From: Hoeflea_A sp039025395 | Lineage (GTDB): Bacteria; Pseudomonadota; Alphaproteobacteria; Rhizobiales; Rhizobiaceae | Assembly: GCA_039025395.1 (NCBI GenBank) | Contig: JBCCOK010000019.1 | Coordinates: forward strand, 1 to 64,000 | Direction of reading: 5' to 3' | Length of the DNA stretch: 64,000 nucleotides | In this document: piece by piece, positions 51,834-60,804 of the stretch | How the letters are laid out: each line of letters starts with the position of its first letter | How positions within the stretch are numbered: position 1 is the first letter of the stretch | The notes under the pieces: generated by a model | The model's database searches: none | Told to the model about the DNA's origin: nothing | What the model saw: only the letters and a program-made list of their open reading frames with translations | Program-made: the position numbers and the translations under genes

Positions 51834-53141
51834 TCAGTGCAAAACACCGAGCAATCTTGGGATGGTCAGTGACAGCGGCGGCCAAAATGTCGTGATCAAA
51901 ATGACCGGAATGGAGCCGAACGCGATGAGGATCATCGACGTCTTGAACATCTGGTCTATTGTGACCCTGCCGACGCGCGCGCCGATGTACATGATTCCGG
52001 CCATCGGGGGCGTCATCATACCCATCCCCAGGTTGCAGCCGATGATCGCGGCAAATTGGATCGGATGGACACCCAGTTCGAGTACCACAGGGAAAAGTAG
52101 CGGTGTCACCAGCAAAATGGCGCTCAATTCATCCATCACCATGCCGGTGATGATCAGAAGAAGATTGATGAGCAGCAGGATGACCAGCGTGTTCGATGAG
52201 AGCGTCAGAAGCGAATCGCTCACCTGTAGCGGCACTTGCTCCATCGTGTACAGGCGTCCGAGCAATGCGGCAAAGAAGGTCATGACGATCATGGTGCCGG
52301 TACTGTTCACCGAGGACCGCAATGCTACGACCACATCTTTCAGCTTCATGTCCCGATAGACGAAGAGACTGAGGAACATGACATAGAATACGGCCACACC
52401 GGCCGCCTCGGTCGGTGTCATGATTCCGCCGTAGATACCGCCAAGTATGACCACCGGCAGTAAAATCGCTCCGATGGCAGGATTGGTCTTGTTCTTGACG
52501 TCCACCATCACAGCTTTAAGCGTCATCGGCTCCGGCGGCCGGACCGAGGGCATTCGGCGGACCATGATGATGTTGAGCACGCTGAACAATGTCGCCAGAA
52601 TGATCGCAGGTCCAACCGTGGCGAGGAAACAAGCGGCAACCGACTGACCGGTGACGAATGCGAACATGATCATCGCGAGACTGGGTGGTATCATCGTTGC
52701 AAGCACAGCGGCTGAGCTGATAAGCGCTGCGGAGTAGCCGCGGGGATAGCCGCGCTTTTCCATCTGCGGAATCATGGTGGTGCCGATGGCGATTACGGAC
52801 GACGCTGCAGCGCCGGATATCGCCCCGAAGACGCACGACACAACGACTGCGACCACGCCAAGACCGCCATGGATACGCCCGAAGACCGAATTGGCGATGT
52901 CGATGAGCCTGCTGGCAATACTGCCCGCGGTAACCAGAAAACCCACGGCAATAAAGAACGGCAGCGTAAGCAGCGTTACCGAATTGAAGCTTGCAAATCC
53001 TGCCGGCAGCAGAAAGTCCGGATTGTAGCCCTTCACCACCACGACAAAGACGGTCGCGCCGAGAAAGCCGAAGGCGATGGGTACACCTGCGAAAATCAGG
53101 AGGGTAAAAATGAGGAGAGAGGCAAGGATAGCTATATCCAT
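51834..53141 (-). CDS. TRAP transporter large permease (DctM)
   Basis: A 435-residue polytopic DctM subunit with about eleven to twelve segments. It has the family landmarks FIAVGFLVTAGSIA, SGAAASSVIAIGTTMIPQMEKRGY and NLGMGMMTPPMAG. It uses a Na+ gradient for uptake of the ligand caught by a DctP protein. It overlaps the small DctQ gene by ten bases. The matching binding protein is probably that at 48.2 kb, although the genes are separated. Confidence 0.93.
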   Translation of the reverse strand: MDIAILASLLIFTLLIFAGVPIAFGFLGATVFVVVVKGYNPDFLLPAGFASFNSVTLLTLPFFIAVGFLVTAGSIASRLIDIANSVFGRIHGGLGVVAVVVSCVFGAISGAAASSVIAIGTTMIPQMEKRGYPRGYSAALISSAAVLATMIPPSLAMIMFAFVTGQSVAACFLATVGPAIILATLFSVLNIIMVRRMPSVRPPEPMTLKAVMVDVKNKTNPAIGAILLPVVILGGIYGGIMTPTEAAGVAVFYVMFLSLFVYRDMKLKDVVVALRSSVNSTGTMIVMTFFAALLGRLYTMEQVPLQVSDSLLTLSSNTLVILLLINLLLIITGMVMDELSAILLVTPLLFPVVLELGVHPIQFAAIIGCNLGMGMMTPPMAGIMYIGARVGRVTIDQMFKTSMILIAFGSIPVILITTFWPPLSLTIPRLLGVLH

Positions 53142-53728
53142 GTCTTGTACTCCCGCCTTTCGGACATCAATTCATCAGGAAAATCCTGCAATTTCAGAAC
53201 CGGCTTAAGCCATTGTATTGTTTCGATAAAACAGTAAAAAGCCATCAATATGATGCCGTAGAAGATGGCGGACTGGAAAAAGACAATGTCGTAGGTTGAG
53301 CCAAGGAAGGTGGATGATGATTGTTCGCGCCTTGTGATACCCCATTCGAAGTAACGCCATCCCCAGGGGATGATGTAGATCAGGAGACAGCAGGAAATCA
53401 GGTTGGTAAGGAACTTCTGAAGCGCGAGATAGTAAGGTTTCGTAATGACAAGATGCGTGAGGTCTGCGGTGATGTGGCTGCGGGTATAGGTGCCGTAGGC
53501 GGCACCCGAAAAGTAGAGCCACAAAGCAAAATAGGCTGCCAGTTCCTGCAACCCGATAAAGGATGAGCGGAAGACATAACGCATGACCACTTCAACGATG
53601 ATGCCGGTGGTCGTCAACACGATGGACGTCAGCATGATGAGGCGCTGTATCTTCAACAGAAGGTCCCAGACAAAGCTTCCGGCACGCCTCATACCGACCG
53701 CAATGGTTGTCATCCGGAGTTTCCCCAT
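53132..53728 (-). CDS. TRAP transporter small permease (DctQ)
   Basis: A 198-residue DctQ subunit with four membrane segments. The first segment region (LIMLTSIVLTTTGIIVEVVM) is followed by RYVFRSSFIGLQELAAYFALW, typical of the family. It precedes the DctM gene and overlaps it. Two TRAP DctQM pairs occur in this window, and this one has an extended N-terminus of about 30 residues. The upstream gap to the IS6 relic (53729-53969) is AT-rich and probably holds its promoter. Confidence 0.88.
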   Translation of the reverse strand: MGKLRMTTIAVGMRRAGSFVWDLLLKIQRLIMLTSIVLTTTGIIVEVVMRYVFRSSFIGLQELAAYFALWLYFSGAAYGTYTRSHITADLTHLVITKPYYLALQKFLTNLISCCLLIYIIPWGWRYFEWGITRREQSSSTFLGSTYDIVFFQSAIFYGIILMAFYCFIETIQWLKPVLKLQDFPDELMSERREYKTWI

Positions 53729-53969
53729 TTTGCCACCGCAGGCGCATCCGATAAGATGCGTCGAGCATTTTCGCCCGATGATCGAAGATCTGTGCCGGCG
53801 CGTTTCGCCGTTTGGCGGTTTTATGACATTGCAATCGCAGGGTACATAAAAGCAAATTCAAAAAATCTGTTTTTAGATAAATTTGGATTATGTTTTGTCC
53901 CGAACAATACGAAAGGGCGTTGTCACGTTAACTTAGAGTAGCCGTGCCACCCGACGGGTACCCTCAGGT

Positions 53970-54673
53970 TCACGCGGATTTAGTGGCCTTCCGCTATTGG
54001 GCGAAGGCGTCGGCTCGAAACTGCCGAATGTTCATTGTGGAAATGAGGTGCATTTTGATGTTGAAGGGGTTGTAGACGGCAGTGAATATGAAGAGGAACC
54101 GCTGAACTGATTTCTTAAACTTCAAGCGCTGGAGCTTTCATTCTCGTCGTCGTGTTGGCCGGTGATCGTTCTCTACTCGATTGTTCAACCTGTTGCCACA
54201 GACATGCGTCGCGGACGGAGCAATTGCTAGGATCGCAGCTGCCTTAGGGCGCCACTTGTCGCTGACGATTATCGCCCGAACCATTGAGCGCTTCTTCATC
54301 GTTCTGCGAAGCTACGTGGCCGCGGCAGTCCTATTCCGCATGGACTGCAGCAACGCGTCCAGCACTTCACCCCCGGCATTGACTGCCCGCCACGAGTACA
54401 CCTGTTTCCACCGATACGAACAAACACCTCGTCGAAGTGCCAAGTCGAACATGGCTTGGGCCAGCGCGCAGACACTCTTTGCGGGTGCGCCGCACCAAAG
54501 TTGAGCACCCATCGGCGGACAGATTCATCCGAAACATCCATACCGCGTTCGATAAGGATATCCCTTACATCCCGACAGCTGAGCGTGAAGCGACAAAAGG
54601 GCCACGCCCCATGCAGGATGATAACGGCAAGGAAAAGATGTCGGCGGTATGAGATGGGCTTGATAAGCGATAC
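53970..54673 (-). pseudogene. degenerate IS6-family transposase
   Basis: Reading the minus strand through several frames gives successive IS6 transposase blocks: ISYRRHLFLAVIILHGA, FTLSCRDVRDILIERGMD, VSDESVRRWVLNFGA, TWHFDEVFVRIGGNR (first catalytic Asp region), then after a shift SWRAVNAGGEVLDALLQSM, and finally CGNRLNNRVENDHRPTRR (catalytic Glu region) and AVYNPFNIKMHLIS. At least two frameshifts and two in-frame stops are present, so it is inactive. No terminal repeats were resolved. It shows past mobile-element activity beside the TRAP operon. Confidence 0.75.
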
Positions 54674-54840
54674 TTACTCCCAATCTCTCCACAACCACTC
54701 AACGTGATAATGAGCAGACTTTTAAGATACAACTTCACTCTGCGGGCGGGTGAATTGCCCTCCGTTTGCCCTGATCTGGTTTGCTACATGCACTGTTTAA
54801 TACTAATCCTGCTCCCTCCTCTAACGCAGAGAGATGATTT

Positions 54841-55329
54841 ATGGAGAAACGTTTTTGGTATGTTCTAGGCCTGTTCGTTCTTGGGGTGACAAGCGCAACA
54901 TTGCCAGCCAGCGGTCAAGACCTGATCAGAGACAAGAATTGGACCATCGTTCCCTTGGGATCCTCCTGCAGCGCAGTCAACCGTCCGTTGGAAGAGTTCA
55001 ATGCGTCTCCCTATAACGCCATGGTCGTAAATGCTTCAAAGGCTCGAGGTCTGGAGTTGCAGATCTACTTTTGGCCAGGATATGTGGCGTCAGGGCCCAT
55101 TGAGCTCCTTCTGGTATCAGAGAACGGAAATCGGCTCGAGGTTACGGCGGAGCCTTACGGGGACCAGGCAGTAACCGTGTCGTTTTCAAACGTGGAACCG
55201 ATGCGGATCTTGCTTGAAGAGGGTACACTGCTTCTCGCCGCTCTCAAGGCAAAACCGGACAGTCTGACATTCGAGATAGAGCCCTTAAGGCGGTTGTTCC
55301 GTCAACTGGAAGATTGCTCCGGGCGATGA
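54841..55329 (+). CDS. small secreted protein of unknown function
   Basis: A 162-residue protein I do not recognise. It has a signal peptide (hydrophobic core WYVLGLFVLGVTSATLPA, cleavage after ASG near residue 25). The mature part has two Cys (residues 43 and 158), so a disulfide is possible, and a mixed alpha/beta composition (ELQIYFWPGYVASGPIELLL). It is flanked by a decayed IS6 copy and an IS5 copy and has no functional neighbours, so it may be a transferred orphan gene. The start ATG is preceded by a GAGAG purine stretch. Confidence 0.65.
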   Translation: MEKRFWYVLGLFVLGVTSATLPASGQDLIRDKNWTIVPLGSSCSAVNRPLEEFNASPYNAMVVNASKARGLELQIYFWPGYVASGPIELLLVSENGNRLEVTAEPYGDQAVTVSFSNVEPMRILLEEGTLLLAALKAKPDSLTFEIEPLRRLFRQLEDCSGR

Positions 55330-55354
55330 CAACGGCAATGGCTCGACCCAATGC

Positions 55355-56221
55355 CTACAATAACTCGATCTTGGGGCTGTCTTCCCGGGACAGTTTTTCG
55401 ACTGTTAATGTGTATGAAGTAACCGAGGTCATAGACTCATAATTCCGTAGCCAGATTCTAATGGCAGCGAGTTTGATGAGGGCAAAATAGTTTGCGGCCT
55501 GTTTTTCGAAGCGCGTGGCGACTACCCGGAAATGCTTGAGTTTGTTAAAGAAACGCTCGACCAGTTTGCGCTGTCGATACACAGATGAACTGAACTGCGG
55601 GATTTTGACGCGATGGGGCACAGGTTTGACGTTGGCCCATGCACCGCGCTCGTGCAGTTTGACTCGCAAGGCATCTGAATCATAGGTGCGGTCGGCGAGA
55701 AGGATTTGCGCCTCACCTATGGCGTCCAGCATGTCGGCGGCGCTGCGTCTGTCATGCGTCTGACCGGCGGTGATCTTGAGTATGATCGGCAGTCCGTTGT
55801 CGTCCACAAACGCATCGATCTTGGTGGTCAGCCCGCTCCGTGAGCGCCGCATGCATCGGGGGCCAGCATCGTTCCCCTCGGCGGCTGGCGCCCCCTTTTT
55901 GCCGTTCGCCGTATGCTGGTGAAAAGGGATGGAGGACGAGTCGATCATTTGCACTTAGCCGTCATAAGCCTCCGAAACGACATCGAAAATCCTGTCCCAG
56001 ACCCCCAGCTTGCGCCATCGCACAAACCGGTTGTAGCAGGTCGTCGCCGGACCATGGCGCTGCGCTATGTCCTCCCAGGGAGAGCCCGTTCGAAGCCGCC
56101 AATAGATGCCGTTCAGCACCCGGCGATTATCGGCCAGGGGAACACCGCGCGGCTTGTTGGGCAAAAGCGGTTCGATGATAATCCACTCGAAATCGGATAT
56201 CTCGGAACGTCGCCGACTCAT
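55355..56221 (-). pseudogene. IS5-family transposase with an in-frame stop
   Basis: An IS5-type transposase of the single-reading-frame length (about 288 codons). The N-terminal part is SDFEWIIIEPLLPNKPRGV and GIYWRLRTGSPWEDI. TAA at 55955-55957 (codon 89) splits it, and the same frame continues VQMIDSSSIPFHQHTANGKK, GLTTKIDAFVDDNG with the catalytic Asp, LADRTYDSDAL and the final Glu region RKLVERFFNKLKHFRV. In relatives this junction reads AYDG-[residue]-QMIDSS, so a sense codon became ochre. ATG 56221 has AGGAGG upstream. I could not resolve terminal inverted repeats. The gap 56226-56453 shows nothing else. Confidence 0.85.
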
Positions 56222-56453
56222 GACAACCTCCTCGCTTACGAGGTTGAATCGCCATTCGCCAAAAACGGGAATCCCATTTATGAGTTGATGACCTAGAACA
56301 AACGTCAAGATCGCCATTAGTGATGACAGCGCCGACTGGAGGCGTCGAGATCAAGTGCGCGAAGGTCTGTCAAGCATACCCTCAATAAATCTCGCTTCAC
56401 CGCGGTTTCTGTGCATGGCCGACATTGTCCGCCCTGTTGCGTGCACTCCAAAA

Positions 56454-57755
56454 TCAGCCCATTGAATTCGGAAGCGCGAGTACGAGCCACGGAAAGGCAA
56501 CCAACAATGCCAGCCGAATGATATCCATTCCGATGAAGGGAAGCACACCCTTGTAGATCGAGCCCAACGACAAATCGGGTTCAATACTCTTGATGACAAA
56601 GACGTTAAGGCCGATGGGCGGCGTTATCAGTCCGAGTTCAATGGTGATAACGACCAGAATCCCAAACCAGATAGGATCAAACCCCAGATTCTGGACGATC
56701 GGAAAGATGATCGGCACCGTCAAAACGATCATTGCCAAACTGTCGAGAAAGCACCCAAGTATCAGATATCCAACGAGGATCAGTCCGAGTATCGCAAGCG
56801 GCGGAAGATCCAACTCGCCAATCCAGCCTGCAATTGTGTGCGGCGCGCCGGTGATCGCCAGGAAATAGCCAAAGACGACTGCGCCGATCAGGATGACAAA
56901 TATCGCTGCCGACGTTCTGCAGGTCTCAACCAGCGCACCTCCCAGTTGCGGCAATGGCAGATGCCGGCGCAGCAGGCCGATAAGGATCGTGAAGATTGCA
57001 CCCATTGCAGCCGCCTCGGTCGGGGTGAAGTAACCAAAATACATTCCACCAAGCACAAGAAGGAAGATCAGGATGACCGGCCAGACTTTGGCATAAGCGG
57101 CAGAGCGCTCAGTCCAGGAAAACCGCCGTCCGTGTGGCAGCCGGTGTGGCGCCAGGCGGGCAACAATCGAAATGACGGCCATATGCATGATGACAGCCAA
57201 CAGGCCCGGCACCACCCCGGCCATAAAGAGCCGTCCGATATCTTGCTCGGTGAGGATGCCGAACACAGCCAACGCCACAGACGGTGGTATCAGAATACCC
57301 AATGTGCCACCAACTGCGATGGTTGCCGCGGCGATCCCGTGATCGTAACCACTTGACCTCATCGGTTTCATAGCGATCTTGGTCATCGTTGCGGCGCCCG
57401 CCGCCGATGATCCGCAAATCGCCGCAAAGCCTGCGCTTGCGGCAATCGTTGACAGGGCGAGCCCACCGCGCCGGTGACCAAGCGTCTTGAGGCCAGCATC
57501 AAATAGCCGGCCGCTGATTCCGGACCGAAACGCGACCACGCCCATCAAGATGAACAACGGCAAAAGCGCCAGTGCCGGGTCCGACGCGGTCCGGATGGGC
57601 GCGCTTGCCAGAACAGCCATCGCCGGCCCGAAGCCAACCACAATTGCATATCCGGTAAAGCCGACGATGGCCATCGCAAGGCCGATTGGCACCTGCAGCA
57701 GCATCAGAGCAAAAAGCGCCGCGAACCCGACAGGAGCGAGCAATTCAGTCGACAT
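56454..57755 (-). CDS. TRAP transporter large permease (DctM)
   Basis: A 433-residue DctM-family permease with about eleven hydrophobic segments. Landmarks are LFILMGVVAFRSGISGRLF, AAICGSSAAGAATMTKIAMKPM and GLITPPIGLNVFVIKSI. It overlaps the DctQ gene by 11 bases. I start at ATG 57755; a GTG at 57764 is possible. With DctQ and the DctP gene just upstream it makes a complete TRAP operon. Confidence 0.92.
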   Translation of the reverse strand: MSTELLAPVGFAALFALMLLQVPIGLAMAIVGFTGYAIVVGFGPAMAVLASAPIRTASDPALALLPLFILMGVVAFRSGISGRLFDAGLKTLGHRRGGLALSTIAASAGFAAICGSSAAGAATMTKIAMKPMRSSGYDHGIAAATIAVGGTLGILIPPSVALAVFGILTEQDIGRLFMAGVVPGLLAVIMHMAVISIVARLAPHRLPHGRRFSWTERSAAYAKVWPVILIFLLVLGGMYFGYFTPTEAAAMGAIFTILIGLLRRHLPLPQLGGALVETCRTSAAIFVILIGAVVFGYFLAITGAPHTIAGWIGELDLPPLAILGLILVGYLILGCFLDSLAMIVLTVPIIFPIVQNLGFDPIWFGILVVITIELGLITPPIGLNVFVIKSIEPDLSLGSIYKGVLPFIGMDIIRLALLVAFPWLVLALPNSMG

Positions 57756-58317
57756 CGAGAGCACGCTTATTTTGTGCGGGGCTGGAACCCGCTGCGTTGT
57801 CGAGCGGTTCGTTGCCGCTTCGGGGCTTCCGGGGCCAGTCGATTGCAGACATCGAGGCCATCAACGCGGCCAGCGCCAGTCCGATCCATGCCACTGCATT
57901 GAATGGCCAAAGGTCGATGCGAAGCTCAGGAGTCACTTCCCGGCTCCGAAGGACGAGGTCAACATGCTGAAAGCCCGCAATCGCCAACAGGATCATGAAA
58001 GCGGCAGCGACGAAATTGCCGAAAATCCGGATTGCGGCTTCCGTCCGTTGGGGCAGGATGAACAGAAGCAAGTCAACTCTGACATTGTTGTCGTTGCGGA
58101 ATGCTGCTGCGATGCCCCAGAAGATCATCACGCCCATGAAGAAGCCGGAAAAGTCGATCGCGTCGGGAACGTTGGCGCCAAATGCTCTTAGCGTGACGGT
58201 TGCCGCCGTGATAAGAGCAACGAGCGCCAGCGACGCGGCAGCGACGACGTTCGCGACCGACTCGACCCAGGCCAGTATCGGTCGCCACGGCCTTGCTCGA
58301 ACAGAATCATCACGCAT
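57745..58317 (-). CDS. TRAP transporter small permease (DctQ)
   Basis: A 190-residue DctQ protein with four predicted membrane segments and the family-typical FSGFFMGVMIFWGIAAAFR and NVRVDLLLFILP. It lies five bases after the DctP gene and overlaps the DctM gene. The C-terminal 25 residues are a polar tail (SGNEPLDNAAGSSPAQNK). Confidence 0.88.
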   Translation of the reverse strand: MRDDSVRARPWRPILAWVESVANVVAAASLALVALITAATVTLRAFGANVPDAIDFSGFFMGVMIFWGIAAAFRNDNNVRVDLLLFILPQRTEAAIRIFGNFVAAAFMILLAIAGFQHVDLVLRSREVTPELRIDLWPFNAVAWIGLALAALMASMSAIDWPRKPRSGNEPLDNAAGSSPAQNKRALDVD

Positions 58318-58322
58318 ATTGG

Positions 58323-59360
58323 CTAGAAGCCAACACCAGCTTCGCCGAGACGCGATCTTAGGTCGTCCAGCCTTGCCCCCGCCGTTCCCTCGCCATATCG
58401 CTCATCGACCTGCGCGGCCCATTGCTGGTACTGGCCCTGCGCCTTTTCGATCCAGGGATCCCGGTCATCGCCTTCGATCACGACAATGGTGTGGCCACCC
58501 ATATTCTCGAGTTCGGCGCGGCCCTGCTTTTCCCAATTGGCCCAGTCGTTGGTCAGTCTTTCCGACCATTCCGGTGAGCAGTGGTCGTCGATCACTTTCT
58601 TGTTGTCTGGGCTGAGGTTTTGATAAAAATCGGGATTGATGCCGTACATTGCCATCGGCACATAAAGAGGTAAGTCGACGTGGTGGGTCAGGTCTTTGGC
58701 AAGGCCAAAGTTGATGATCGTGTGCCAGGGAAAGGTGACCCCGTCCACGACCCCGCGCTCGACTCCCTGGCGAGCTTCCGGAGCGGCAAGCCGCACGGGC
58801 ACCGCGCCCAGACTGGCGAGATAGTTGCCGACCATGGCAGAAGCCGGACGCATCTTAACGCCTTTCAGGTCCTCGATCGTCTTCACCGGCTGCTTCGTGT
58901 GAATACGCCCCGGATCGTGGGTCGCGAAGGCGCAAAACTTAATGCCTGGCATCTCCCGTTCCGCGAAATCGGCATACCACTCGTGAAGCACCCGAGCCCC
59001 GGTCCCTGCATCGGTCATCAAGAAGGGTAACTCGCCGGCATCAATCATCGGAAAGCGCCCCGGCGTGTAACCGGTGACGAACCAGGCGCCATTGACCAGG
59101 CCTTGGGAGATCATGTCGTAGTGATCTGCAGCCTTTCCCAACTGTTGTGCAGGAAAGATCTGAACCTTTACTTCCCCACCGGATGCTTCTTCGATCGACT
59201 TGGCCCACATATCGACACCGGCATGAACGCGGTGACCGGTGGGGACGAAATGCGAAAAGGTCATCACGGTTTCCGCCGCGGCTGCGGTCGCCAGCAGCGC
59301 CATTGCCCCTCCTAGAGCGAGACGACTGACAAGCGTCGACAGGTTAACTCGAAATGTCAT
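58323..59360 (-). CDS. TRAP transporter periplasmic binding protein (DctP family)
   Basis: A 345-residue DctP protein. A signal peptide covers residues about 1-30 (ATAAAAETV). The mature start is MTFSHFVPTGHRVHAGVD; the ligand-carboxylate Arg is in KMRPASAMVGNYLASLGAVP, and GVVDGVTFPWHTIINF forms the opposite wall. It opens the operon and is preceded by a 241-base control region. The neighbouring thiolase/HMG-CoA-synthase-like operon suggests an organic acid that is degraded through CoA esters, but that is inferred. Confidence 0.9.
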   Translation of the reverse strand: MTFRVNLSTLVSRLALGGAMALLATAAAAETVMTFSHFVPTGHRVHAGVDMWAKSIEEASGGEVKVQIFPAQQLGKAADHYDMISQGLVNGAWFVTGYTPGRFPMIDAGELPFLMTDAGTGARVLHEWYADFAEREMPGIKFCAFATHDPGRIHTKQPVKTIEDLKGVKMRPASAMVGNYLASLGAVPVRLAAPEARQGVERGVVDGVTFPWHTIINFGLAKDLTHHVDLPLYVPMAMYGINPDFYQNLSPDNKKVIDDHCSPEWSERLTNDWANWEKQGRAELENMGGHTIVVIEGDDRDPWIEKAQGQYQQWAAQVDERYGEGTAGARLDDLRSRLGEAGVGF

Positions 59361-59383
59361 TTCTTCCTCCCTATAATTAGTCT

Positions 59384-59455
59384 GATCGTTCGATCTTAAT
59401 TTCCATTATTATTCGCAATCAACCCGATCTATCAAGAAAAATCGATCATTCGTTC
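59384..59455. promoter_or_regulatory. paired near-palindromes upstream of the TRAP operon
   Basis: GATCGTTCGATC at 59384-59395 is a palindrome, and GATCATTCGTTC at 59444-59455 matches it at 10 of 12 bases. Both lie in the 241-base gap 59361-59601 before the TRAP binding protein gene, which shows no gene. They resemble TetR-type operators; the regulator is not in the window. Confidence 0.4.
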
Positions 59456-59601
59456 TATTAATTTCAACAGGTCCGACTGACGTTTGTTAGCAATCGTGGA
59501 GTGAGAAAGCTGTCGGAAAAATCAAACACCTGGCGTCCCAACTGGTTGGGGAACCAGGAGAAAAAGCTCATCCGTGTGCTAACCCGTCAGCAACGCTGAG
59601 T

Positions 59602-60804
59602 TCAGACGTCTTGATGCCCAACGATCGAGACTGAGCATACATTCAAAGCTGGAGCCCCACCGAGATTATGGGTCAGAGCGAGTGAGGCATTGCCGAGTTG
59701 GCGCGCACCCGCCGTTCCCGTCAATTGCAGCCAGCACTCATACAACATCCGAAGACCGCTCGCGCCTACAGGATGGCCGAAGCATTTAAGGCCTCCATCC
59801 ACCTGGCAGGGCAGCGCGCCATCGATATCGAAACATCCGTCCAGCATCATCGACCAAGCGGTGCCGGCATCGCATACGCCAATGTCTTCAAGTGTGACGA
59901 TCTCGGTAATGGAAAAGCAGTCATGCAATTCCACCATGCTCAAGGCCGACTGCGGGTCATTGATCCCCGCTTCCTGATAGGCACGGCGCGCGGCGATACG
60001 TGCGGTATGAACATAAGAGCCGTCCCAGCCGCTCTGCTGCGACTCCCAGCCGTTCGAGGCCACAAGCTGGATCGCCTTGACCGTCACAATCGGACTCTTG
60101 CCCAGGCTGCGGGCGATTTCAGGAGTCGTCACGAGAGCGCATGCTGCACCATCGGAGACAGGACAGCAGTCAAACAGGCCAAGCGGTTCGGCCACCATCG
60201 GCGCGTTTATGACCTGATCGATCGTGATCGCCTTGCGCAGATGCGCCTTCGGATTTGAGACCGCATTGGCATGGCTCTTCATCGACGTATGCGCCATGGC
60301 GCGCTTCAAATCTTCTCGCGAAGTCCTGTGCCGTGCTGCATAGGTCGACGCAAGCTGCGCGAAATTGCCAGGATTGGTGTGGGTGGGCATGTACATCGGC
60401 ACGAACGTGCCGCGCGATGCATTCGGCAGGCCGGCGAACCCGGTGTCCTTGAGTTTTTCTACCCCCATCGCCAATGCAATGTCTGCCGAACCCGACGCGA
60501 CTGCCATGACTGCACCGCGAAACGCCTCGGTCCCACCGGCACAGAAGTTCTCAACCCGTGTGACACCGATATTCGGTAAGCGCAGAGCCTGAGCCATCGG
60601 TACACCAGCCTTACCAGCGCCGATATCGTCGTAATGGGATGAATACCAGGCTGCATCGATTTCGCTTGGATCAATCCCGGCGCTATCAAGCGCTTCCAGA
60701 TAAGCCTCGACCATCAGTTCTTCCTGGCCCATATCCCAGAGCTCGCCGAACTTCGAACAGCCCATGCCGAGTATGGCGACCTTATCTTTCAATCCCGATG
60801 GCAT
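59602..60804 (-). CDS. thiolase-family protein (acetyl-CoA acetyltransferase/SCP2 type)
   Basis: A 400-residue thiolase. The nucleophile Cys is in VENFCAGGTEAF; the second-half His/Cys elements are in LHDCFSITE and GGLKCFGHPVGASGL. It lacks any lipid-transfer domain. The family performs CoA-dependent cleavage or condensation of 3-oxoacyl-CoA. Its ATG at 60804 overlaps the HMG-CoA-synthase-like stop by one base (TGATG), so the two products are made together and may form a complex, as known for thiolase/HMGS and thiolase/DUF35 pairs. The longer frame to 60873 is rejected. Confidence 0.9.
   Translation of the reverse strand: MPSGLKDKVAILGMGCSKFGELWDMGQEELMVEAYLEALDSAGIDPSEIDAAWYSSHYDDIGAGKAGVPMAQALRLPNIGVTRVENFCAGGTEAFRGAVMAVASGSADIALAMGVEKLKDTGFAGLPNASRGTFVPMYMPTHTNPGNFAQLASTYAARHRTSREDLKRAMAHTSMKSHANAVSNPKAHLRKAITIDQVINAPMVAEPLGLFDCCPVSDGAACALVTTPEIARSLGKSPIVTVKAIQLVASNGWESQQSGWDGSYVHTARIAARRAYQEAGINDPQSALSMVELHDCFSITEIVTLEDIGVCDAGTAWSMMLDGCFDIDGALPCQVDGGLKCFGHPVGASGLRMLYECWLQLTGTAGARQLGNASLALTHNLGGAPALNVCSVSIVGHQDV

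Noticed and set aside
55355..56221. IS5 transposase explained by programmed frameshift
   Set aside because: Both halves are in the same frame and are split by a TAA, so no frameshift is needed.
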